Origin: JBHELG01 sp046263195
GTDB taxonomy: Bacteria; Actinomycetota; Nitriliruptoria; Nitriliruptorales; JAHWKO01
DNA length: 39,582 nt
Direction: 5' to 3'
NCBI GenBank assembly: GCA_046263195.1
Contig: JBHELG010000017.1
Span: 1 to 39,582, forward strand
Shown: in pieces, positions 34,301 to 39,582 of the stretch
Layout of the letters: every line of letters begins with the position of its first letter
Numbering within the stretch: position 1 is the stretch's first letter
Position numbers and translations under genes: made by a program
Notes under the pieces: model-generated
What the model was told of the DNA's origin: nothing
The model's input: only the letters and a program-made list of their open reading frames with translations
Databases searched by the model: none

Positions 34301-34417
34301 AAGGATCGCGTCGTGGCGCTCCAAGGCCGCCCTCATCGCGGCGGGAAACCGTTCCCACAGGCTGGTGCTCGCCTCGAGATCGGAGAACAGGAAGGTGAGC
34401 GTTCGGGGCGACGTCAT
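31367..34417 (-). CDS. Class III nucleotide cyclase - NB-ARC/AAA-type ATPase - TPR protein
   Basis: A 1016-residue signalling protein. Residues 1-170 are a class III cyclase domain with the full catalytic set: metal Asp13 (FSD) and Asp56 (TGDG), base-specifying Lys52 and Asp107, transition-state Asn114 and Arg118 (VVNRAAR), so adenylate cyclase activity is expected. A STAND-type ATPase follows with Walker A GPGGIGKTRL (residues 223-232) and Walker B LLLLDN (294-299), the later TSREALRLRGEHLFPVPPL sensor region and LDGLPLAIELAAARL. The C-terminal half is an array of helical TPR-like repeats; no LuxR-type HTH is visible. ATG 34417 has no Shine-Dalgarno; TAACTT seven bases upstream implies a leaderless start. 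Confidence 0.9.
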   Translation of the reverse strand: MTSPRTLTFLFSDLEASTSLWERFPAAMRAALERHDAILRRAVEDSEGRVVKTTGDGLMAVFPSASAGVKACLEAELRLQDEPWGETGPLRVRMGVHAGEADPRAGDFFGPVVNRAARIMSAAHGGQVLLSALTAELVGERLPPEAGLRDLGEHRLKDLLRPEHLFQLTHPRLPADFPPPATLSHRPNNLPTQTSEFLGREADLTAVGDLLAASEVRLVTLTGPGGIGKTRLALQAAAEQTERFEDGLYFVDLSPTRDPAAAFEAIVRVVGLSPASDERPLEALKRQLEKRHMLLLLDNFEQVMDAADGVAHLLRTCHRLEVLVTSREALRLRGEHLFPVPPLSLPPAGVTHMAAETVANYAAVRLFLERAREARPSFELTNDNAATVAEICARLDGLPLAIELAAARLKLFSPHELRDRLGSRLQVLRGGPRDLPARQQTLRSTIEWSYELLDPEERAIFRLLAVFSTPRIEDVEEVAVRLEALRDVDVVDLLASLVDKSLVRSLEGAGPRRLSLLGTIREYAAERLEEAREFSITARQAHADHFATFALSRRDRLYGAERGEALDELEAELGNLRTAWRHWVDARNLERLHELLDVLWVLHDARGWYSAVVELARDLLGVLSAVPSTPDRVERKITLATSLARGLLALRGYTEEVDEAFRRALSLLDEAGGLPQLIPVLRSLASYHLYRAEMDKAAAVGRQLLDLAQQQHDVSLQVEGHLVLGHNLAGSGDVHAGLEHLEQAVALFDPQRHGPGPLRLGASPGVVAHTASAFYLWLVGHPVRGAARASRGLDLASQLNHPFTLAYALFHVGLLNLLWRELELVEKRASAALEIAEEHDYQVWTALALVLQGVAMISAGRLEEGLARMDRGFALYQDLKTPPVFWPFLLLIRARGLALADKPEEGLASIEQASETFGDRVHNVFYPELPLLKGDLLLTVSGAEAAEPWLRGAFDIAGEVGARMTQLRAATRLTRLWRAVERRPDGTDLLRDVYETFTEGFDTPDLVEARTVLDEA

Positions 34418-34424
34418 GCACGCA

Positions 34425-34430
34425 AAGTTA
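34425..34430 (-). promoter_or_regulatory. -10 element for a leaderless start of the cyclase-ATPase gene
   Basis: TAACTT seven bases before ATG 34417, with TCGACT (four of six -35 matches) 18 bases further upstream, within the 51-base gap behind the MarR-like gene. Confidence 0.5.
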
Positions 34431-34468
34431 TGGGACCTTGGCCCGCGGAGTCGAGTGGTGACGGCGCG

Positions 34469-34918
34469 TCAAGTCCGGACAGGAGTGTCAGGCGGCCGCT
34501 TCTCCTCCTCGAAGCCTTGCACGAGCCGCGCCAGCAGGGTGACCAGAGTGACATAGTCGTCTCGCGGCAGGGCTGCCACGACGCGTTGCCGCACACGATC
34601 GACCCGAGCGACCAGCTCGCTGTGCTTCTCCTCTCCTTGTGGCGTCAGCAGCAGGCGACCCTCGGTCCGCTCGACCCAGCCGCGTTCGATCAGGTTCTTC
34701 ACGACCAGGTCCAAGGCCGCGGCATCGTCGAAGCCGCGCAGCCCGGCTGTGATCTTGTCCTGTCTGACCGGTCCCCGTGCCAGGGAGGACAACAGTTGCC
34801 AACGACGGCGGTCGACGCCGGTCCCTTCGAGGGCCGCCTGGAACGCGGCCTCGATCCGCGTGTCAGCCTCCTTCAGCCACCACCCGATCGGGCGGGACAG
34901 CGGGTCCTCGGCGCCCAT
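34469..34918 (-). CDS. MarR-family transcriptional regulator
   Basis: A 149-residue protein from ATG 34918 (GGGGGTGGC upstream); the open frame to 35134 is not protein-like. The layout is helical dimerisation region, then winged helix: VDRRRWQLLSSLARGPVRQDKITAGLRGFDDAAALDLVVKNLIERGWVERTEGRLLLTPQGEEKHSELV, with the RGWVER turn and the beta wing LLLTPQG typical of MarR. Target and ligand are unknown. It lies between two uncharacterised signalling genes on the same strand and could control either. Confidence 0.82.
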   Translation of the reverse strand: MGAEDPLSRPIGWWLKEADTRIEAAFQAALEGTGVDRRRWQLLSSLARGPVRQDKITAGLRGFDDAAALDLVVKNLIERGWVERTEGRLLLTPQGEEKHSELVARVDRVRQRVVAALPRDDYVTLVTLLARLVQGFEEEKRPPDTPVRT

Positions 34919-34997
34919 GCCACCCCCGTTTCCATGAACCCCGGGCAGGGGCAGGAACGCTACCTGCACTGTCACTCTGGCCGCCTCGCTGGGCGTG

Positions 34998-35594
34998 TCA
35001 CAGGACCTGGCCTGGTGGCGGCGGGCCGAGATCTGGCGCATCAGGCAGGCGACGATCGAGATCGGCGAGCAGGGCGTCGAGTTGCGGCCACCAAGGCCCG
35101 GCACGCAAGCCTCTGATCGTGCGAGCCGCCTCACCCGGATCGCTCTCCGCGAGCACCACCCGGTGCCGCGCGGTCCCAGCCAGGATCCCCAGGTACCAGT
35201 GGCGAGCGGTCGTCGACAGCCCCTCGGCGTCGATCAGGAGGTAGTAGTCGGGGAGTTCGAGGCTGCGGGCCCGCCAGCGCTGCAACACGGCCTGTACCGC
35301 AACCTCCAGTTGACCGACCTCTCCGCTGCCCTCCCACCGTTCGATCCACGCCTTGGCCACCTCGGCGAGCGGGTCGGCGTCGTGGACGACGTAGGGGATG
35401 TGGGCGCGGGCAGCCTCCCCCCAGGCGGTGATGGCTCTTTCAAGGGACGCGTCGTCGGCATCGGGCAACACCGCGCGAACGTTGGCGGCGGCGCCGAGCG
35501 AGGCGGCGAGAGCCCGCAACTCCTCTCCGGGCGGCGCTCCCACCAGAGTGAGCACGGTGCTGGCGATGCGTTGCATGTTCGAATGGTGCCGCAT
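34998..35594 (-). CDS. Unknown 198-residue protein divergent from the TPR-cyclase
   Basis: Not recognised. Soluble, no signal. It has alternating strands and helices: TVLTLVGAPPGEELRALAASLGAAANVRAVLP, IPYVVHDADPLAEVAKAWIERWEG, LPDYYLLIDAEGLSTTARHWYLGILAG and HRVVLAESDPGEAARTIRGL, which looks like an alpha/beta fold with an acidic centre (LIDAEG). ATG 35594 is used; ATG 35576 is also possible and neither has a clear ribosome site. It shares an 85-base divergent promoter region with the TPR-cyclase gene. Confidence 0.65.
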   Translation of the reverse strand: MRHHSNMQRIASTVLTLVGAPPGEELRALAASLGAAANVRAVLPDADDASLERAITAWGEAARAHIPYVVHDADPLAEVAKAWIERWEGSGEVGQLEVAVQAVLQRWRARSLELPDYYLLIDAEGLSTTARHWYLGILAGTARHRVVLAESDPGEAARTIRGLRAGPWWPQLDALLADLDRRLPDAPDLGPPPPGQVL

Positions 35595-35679
35595 GTCCCG
35601 TGTGCCTGCGCCGATGAGGCGGCCCAGCACCCGTGAAAGCCGCACATTCGGCTGGCGCCTGGAAACAGGAGGTGTGACA

Positions 35680-37626
35680 ATGAGGCACCACATGTCCCAG
35701 CTTCTCGACTCCCTTCAGTCAGCCCGACAGGCGGCGGAACGTCACGCCTGGCGTGACGCCTACGAGGCGTACTCGAGCGCGGACCCGCGCGACCTAAAGC
35801 CCGAGGACCTCGAGAGCTTCGCCGAGGCGGCGTACTGGATCGGCAAGCTCGACGAGGCGCTCAGCCTGCGTGAGCGCTCCTACTCCGGGTTTTCTTCGGC
35901 CGGCGACAAGCTCAGCGCCGCTCGCCTTGCGCTCACACTGTCGGGTGACCATGCCCTGCGGGGGGCGTTCGCCGTCTCCCACGGCTGGTTCGCGAACGCT
36001 GAGCGCCTGCTGGAAGGACTGCCGGAATCCGTCGAACACGGACATCTGGCGCTGCTGCGCGGCTTCACGACCGTGCTCACCGGAGGTGACCTGGGCCAGG
36101 CTTTGTCCGACCTCGACCGCGCCTACGAGCTCGGGCAGCGCTTCGACGACCGCGACATGCAGGCCATGGCGCTCGCCTGCAAGGGCAACGTGCTCGTCCA
36201 GCGCGGCGAGGTCGACGAGGGGCTCGCCCTTCTCGACGAGGCGTCGGCAGCGGCGACCTGCGGCGACCTGCAGCCATACGCCACGGGAAACGTCTACTGC
36301 GTCACGATCCATTCGTGCCACGACGTCGGCGACTACCGGCGGGCCGCCGAGTGGACGGAGGCGGCGAACCGGTGGTGCGACCGTCTCGATGTGAGCGGCT
36401 TTCCCGGACTCTGCCGCGTCCACCGCGCCGAGATCATGCGGCTGCGCGGCGACTGGCCGAACGCCGAGGAGCAGGCGCTGATGGCCTGTGAGGAGCTGCA
36501 CGACTTCAACCGCTTCGTCACCTCGGCTGGCTTCTACGAGGTCGGCGAGATCCGCCGTCGCCGCGGCGATTTCGCCGCCGCCGAGGAGGCCTACCGCCAA
36601 GCGAACGAGTTTGGCTACGACCCCCAGCCAGGGCTCGGGCTCCTTCGCCTCTCCCAGGGCAAGGTCGAGGCCGCAGCTGCGAGTATCGCGCGTGCGCTCG
36701 ATAGCTTCGAGGACCCGTTGTGGCGCCTGCGCCACCTGCCCGCGCAGGTGGAGATCGCCATCGAGGCTGGGGACCTGAAGACGGCCCGCGCCGCCGCGGA
36801 CGAGGTCGAGCGCATCGTCGACTCCTACAAGATCGGCGAGCGGCGGGCCCCCGCTCTCGATGCCAAGGTTCACCTCGCCTCCGGTCAGATCAAGCTCGCC
36901 GAGGGCGACTGGGAGGGAGCTATCCGCTGCATGCGGCGGGCCCGGGAGGGGTGGCAGCAGGTAGGCGCCCCCTACGAGACCGCGCAGGCGCGGATGCTGC
37001 TCGGGATCGCCTACCGCCGCCAGGGCGACGAGCATGGCGCCATGACCGAGTTCGAGACCGCGCTGTCGACCTTCGAGCGGCTCGGGGCGAAGCTCGACGA
37101 GGAGCGCGTGAAGGAGCTGCTGGGCAGGCTCGAGACGCGCCGGACCTTCCTGTTCACCGACATCGTCGACTCGACGAAGCTGCTCGACACGCTCGGCGGC
37201 GAGAAGTGGAAGAGGCTGCTCGCCCGCCACGACGAGCTGCTGCGTGAGCGGATCGTCGCCAGCGGCGGCGAGGTGATCAAGCAGACCGGAGACGGCTTCT
37301 TCGCGTCCTTCGGCAACCCCAAGGCGGCGATCGAGGCGGCCGTCGAGATCCAGCGTGCGCTCGACTCCGAGGTCGTGGCGCCCGACGTGAGGATCGGTGT
37401 CCACACCGGTGGGGCATTCCACACAGAGGGAGACTTCAGGGACTATGGCGGGGAGGGCGTCCACGCGGCTGCCCGTATCGCCGCGGCAGCGGGCCCAGGT
37501 GAGATCCTCGTGAGCAGCGAGACACTTGAAGGGGTCCAGACGGCGTTCACGCTCTCTGAGCCACGCGCGGAGGTGCTGAAGGGCTTCGAACAGCCCGTCG
37601 ACGTGGTCTCCGTCGCCTGGCGTTAA
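35680..37626 (+). CDS. TPR protein with C-terminal class III nucleotide cyclase domain
   Basis: A 648-residue protein. Residues about 1-480 are TPR-like helical repeats (for example DEALSLRERSYSGF, ALSDLDRAYELGQRF and AAEEAYRQANEFGYDP). The cyclase domain begins at residue 488: RTFLFTDIVDST with metal Asp494, base-specifying Lys in IKQTGDG with the second metal Asp, and DYGGEGVHAAARI. Here the transition-state Asn is replaced by His595 while the Arg is kept. AGGAGGT at 35667-35673 sets the start; the frame to 35398 overlaps the divergent gene. Activity may be altered. Mirror-image architecture to the protein at 31367-34417. Confidence 0.88.
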   Translation: MRHHMSQLLDSLQSARQAAERHAWRDAYEAYSSADPRDLKPEDLESFAEAAYWIGKLDEALSLRERSYSGFSSAGDKLSAARLALTLSGDHALRGAFAVSHGWFANAERLLEGLPESVEHGHLALLRGFTTVLTGGDLGQALSDLDRAYELGQRFDDRDMQAMALACKGNVLVQRGEVDEGLALLDEASAAATCGDLQPYATGNVYCVTIHSCHDVGDYRRAAEWTEAANRWCDRLDVSGFPGLCRVHRAEIMRLRGDWPNAEEQALMACEELHDFNRFVTSAGFYEVGEIRRRRGDFAAAEEAYRQANEFGYDPQPGLGLLRLSQGKVEAAAASIARALDSFEDPLWRLRHLPAQVEIAIEAGDLKTARAAADEVERIVDSYKIGERRAPALDAKVHLASGQIKLAEGDWEGAIRCMRRAREGWQQVGAPYETAQARMLLGIAYRRQGDEHGAMTEFETALSTFERLGAKLDEERVKELLGRLETRRTFLFTDIVDSTKLLDTLGGEKWKRLLARHDELLRERIVASGGEVIKQTGDGFFASFGNPKAAIEAAVEIQRALDSEVVAPDVRIGVHTGGAFHTEGDFRDYGGEGVHAAARIAAAAGPGEILVSSETLEGVQTAFTLSEPRAEVLKGFEQPVDVVSVAWR

Positions 37627-37723
37627 ACGCGACTGACGATCCGATCCGCACGGCTTTCCTCTCGGATCGCCGAGCGGGGTTCGCGGCTGGCGCCTGCTCG
37701 CTCGTCGCGGCACTCTGAAGGCC

Positions 37724-38578
37724 GTGGACGCTCTCCTGCTCATCGTCGTGCTGGTCCTCGTGTTGATGGCGATCGTCATTTGGCGGCGCCGGCAGAAGGC
37801 TCCAGGGCGCGGCCCACGGCCTGCTGCGTCGTCCGTTTCTCCCCGGGCGGCTGCTGCGCTGCCAGGACCACAGGCGGCCATCACCCTCGATATCGTCGCG
37901 GTCGATCCCGAACATCCAGCGGTCCAGCGCCTCGTACGTGATGCCGCCTCCCGTGTCCTTCGGACCTCTCCGGGCGTCGTCGTGGTAACCGTGGAGGACC
38001 GCGCCGGGACGCGGCTCGGCACGATCGAGCGGAATCCGGGACCGTCTGAGCTGACGCCCCTAGCACAGGAAGTACCCAAAGCGGGCGGCCGCTCACGGCC
38101 TTCGTCGTGGTCTGGCCCTGAGCAGACGAGGACCAGCAGAGCCGACGAGCAGAAGACCGCCCCGCACCGCTCGCTTGCGGAACGTTTCGAGCTCCCGGAC
38201 GTCGTACGCACGCGTCTGCGGCGACCGAATGATGCGGTGGATATCGTCCGGGCCATCCTGGAGGCGGCGGAGCTTCCCGCAGAGGTACACGACAATCTCG
38301 TCCTCTCGGGTGCCGACGCGGTGATCGTCGTGAGCGAGACCCACGGAACGGCGTCGGAAGCCTTCTCGGACGCCTTTCTTCGCTTCCAGAAGAGCGGTGC
38401 CTCTCAGGGTGTGGTGATAACCCTGGGTACCTTCGGTATACGGGAAATGCAGCGCCGTCAAGCACTGGCTCCGAGCCTGCGCTACGCAGGAATGTCCGCG
38501 ATCCAGCGCATGGCTGATGCCGTCGCGCTGAGTGGTAACCCGCTAAGGTTTGCCACAGACCCGGCCTTTCTCGCGTGA
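37724..38578 (+). CDS. Unknown membrane-anchored protein
   Basis: A 284-residue protein, family not recognised. GTG start with a weak GAAGG (37717-37721). One helix at residues 2-19 (DALLLIVVLVLVLMAIVIW) followed by a basic stop-transfer (RRRQK), so the rest is likely cytoplasmic. Two folded parts are suggested: residues about 50-110, with ITLDIVAVDPEHPAVQRLV and VLRTSPGVVVVTVEDRAG, and residues about 150-284, with LPDVVRTRLRRPNDAVDIVRAILEAAELP and ADAVIVVSE. A disordered Ser/Arg-rich linker joins them. Monocistronic by position. Confidence 0.65.
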   Translation: MDALLLIVVLVLVLMAIVIWRRRQKAPGRGPRPAASSVSPRAAAALPGPQAAITLDIVAVDPEHPAVQRLVRDAASRVLRTSPGVVVVTVEDRAGTRLGTIERNPGPSELTPLAQEVPKAGGRSRPSSWSGPEQTRTSRADEQKTAPHRSLAERFELPDVVRTRLRRPNDAVDIVRAILEAAELPAEVHDNLVLSGADAVIVVSETHGTASEAFSDAFLRFQKSGASQGVVITLGTFGIREMQRRQALAPSLRYAGMSAIQRMADAVALSGNPLRFATDPAFLA

Positions 38579-38655
38579 CGAACCGGTCGGTGGCCGACGG
38601 GCTCGGGTCGGTGCTGCTCAGGACTGCCGCGTCCGGCGTCCCCCTCCAACCGCAT

Positions 38656-38661
38656 TAGAGT
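38656..38661 (+). promoter_or_regulatory. -10 element for a leaderless start of the winged-helix gene at the window end
   Basis: TAGAGT seven bases before GTG 38669; no Shine-Dalgarno and no clear -35. Confidence 0.4.
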
Positions 38662-38668
38662 CGACGCC

Positions 38669-39582
38669 GTGCCTGGGGCCATCGTCGTGGACAGGGGACA
38701 ATGGCTGGGTTTCAGGTGGCAGAGACATGGTCTGGACGGCCAACCCCGCGAGGACGTGCTCGACAACCTGTTGCTGCTGGGATTCCAGGACAGTCGGCAG
38801 GCCGGCGGGGCGCTGTCGCTGATCCAGCGCACGAGCAGCATCGGATCAACGAGCGTCAGCGAGGCGATCTCTCCCGATGGACCGCTGGTGAGTCTGTGGT
38901 GCGTGCGCGGCGCACCCCACGCGCACCGCGTGACCCACTTGGACTTCATCCGCGACGCACTCGCCCCCCGGGGAGCGGACGGTCGCGGAGCCGCGTCTCT
39001 CACAGCGGTCGAGGAGGTGGCTGCCGCCCTGAGCGCCGTGGTGACCGGCCCGACCTCGAAGTCGATGGCAAGCAGCGAGGTGTCCCAGCGGGTGTCACCC
39101 TCGCTGGTGGAGTGGTGTGAGCGTTGCAAGGCACACCACGTGCCTGACGCGCTGTTCCGTGCAGCGGGGCGTCAGGCACAGATCGTCTTGGGTCCCGAGG
39201 AACGACGGGCGACCATGCTGTATCGGACTCCAGTTCATCGGCAGGAGAAGATCGACCAGCCGCGCATGGCGTTGCTGCGCGCCTATTTCCGGGTAAACGG
39301 TCCGACCAGCAGGACTCTGGTCCGCGATTGGATGGACGGGGGCACCGAGGCCACTGCCGACCTGTGGCGGGAACTGGGCGACGACCTGGTCCGGGTTCAC
39401 GACAACCGGCACTTCGACCTGCCGGATGAGCTCGTGGACGCAGTGAAGAAGGCGCCGAAGCCCGAAGGCGTCGTCCTCGTGCCACCCAGCGACCCCTATA
39501 TGCGTCAGGTCGACCGGACCTTGCTCGTGTCCCACGGCGGGCGACGCCAACAGATTTGGCGGGCCCTCTCGGGACCGGGGGC
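38669..39582 (+). CDS. Winged-helix DNA-binding domain protein (HTH_42/YcaQ-AlkZ-like), cut by the window edge
   Basis: The frame from GTG 38669 is open to the last base, giving 304 residues without a stop. It reads as the winged-helix superfamily that includes the DNA glycosylases YcaQ and AlkZ: an N-terminal RGQWLGFRWQRHGL, SLWCVRGAPHAHRVTHLDFI (the R-G-x-x-H-x-R block), LLRAYFRVNGPTSRTLVRDW, and VLVPPSDPYMRQVDRTLLV near the end. Because the C-terminus is missing, a glycosylase role is only possible. Adjacent to the unknown membrane protein. Confidence 0.8.
   Translation, partial: MPGAIVVDRGQWLGFRWQRHGLDGQPREDVLDNLLLLGFQDSRQAGGALSLIQRTSSIGSTSVSEAISPDGPLVSLWCVRGAPHAHRVTHLDFIRDALAPRGADGRGAASLTAVEEVAAALSAVVTGPTSKSMASSEVSQRVSPSLVEWCERCKAHHVPDALFRAAGRQAQIVLGPEERRATMLYRTPVHRQEKIDQPRMALLRAYFRVNGPTSRTLVRDWMDGGTEATADLWRELGDDLVRVHDNRHFDLPDELVDAVKKAPKPEGVVLVPPSDPYMRQVDRTLLVSHGGRRQQIWRALSGPG

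Noticed and set aside
35794..38295. 833-codon open frame antisense to the TPR-cyclase
   Set aside because: Composition is that of a shadow frame, and the plus strand encodes recognised domains.
38701..39120. 139-codon frame (Arg-rich) at the right end
   Set aside because: It is a different frame of the real winged-helix gene, which runs from 38669 through the window edge.

Overview
This is a high-GC window with an actinobacterial character. It is dense, uses many GTG starts, has start/stop overlaps of 4 bases inside operons, and carries typical actinobacterial families: a DUF222/13E12 HNH protein, a resuscitation-promoting-factor (Rpf) type muralytic enzyme, a caa3 oxidase cluster with ctaB/ctaA, and large cyclase-ATPase-TPR proteins. 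I cannot fix the class. The Mrp-type antiporter plus NhaP would suit a salt- or alkali-tolerant, deep-branching actinobacterium, but that is inference.

Layout. 3-641: end of a MATE exporter. 737-6208: complete branched-chain amino acid type ABC importer livKHMGF, with a good promoter ahead of it. 6262-8145: DUF222 HNH protein and a metallo-beta-lactamase-fold hydrolase. 8149-9632 (minus): prmA translationally coupled to an unknown lipoprotein with an EF-hand-like loop. 9756-10262: unknown protein. 10362-17275 (minus): one long apparent operon with AI-2E-type permease, NhaP-type antiporter, then Mrp/Mbh-type subunits E-F-G-MbhD-(MbhE+B)-C-D. The D subunit is split by an in-frame TGA. 17360-19038: ABC-2 exporter pair.

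19303-27218: aerobic terminal oxidase region. ctaC (CuA plus cytochrome c), ctaD, ctaE, subunit IV, ctaG and a membrane-anchored cupredoxin run rightward. They meet ctaB and ctaA (heme O/A synthesis) plus a small membrane protein running leftward; the two transcription units abut stop to stop. 27336-30183: two cell-wall-cleaving enzymes (an SLT lipoprotein and an Rpf-like protein) flank a small winged-helix protein whose start is preceded by two perfect palindromes. 30184-30860 has no convincing gene: the left part looks like a structured leader of the rpf-like gene, and the right part is unexplained. 30861-31342: a 52-residue hydrophobic protein and a DUF2277 protein.

31367-37626: a signalling cluster of two class III nucleotide cyclases with mirrored architecture (cyclase-ATPase-TPR leftward, TPR-cyclase rightward), with a MarR-like regulator and an unknown protein between them. 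37724 to the end: a membrane-anchored unknown protein and a winged-helix (HTH_42/YcaQ-like) protein cut by the window edge.

A recurring theme is start codons without a Shine-Dalgarno sequence but with a TAnnnT hexamer 6-8 bases upstream, which suggests widespread leaderless transcription. I ran no searches; family names rest on motifs recognised by eye.
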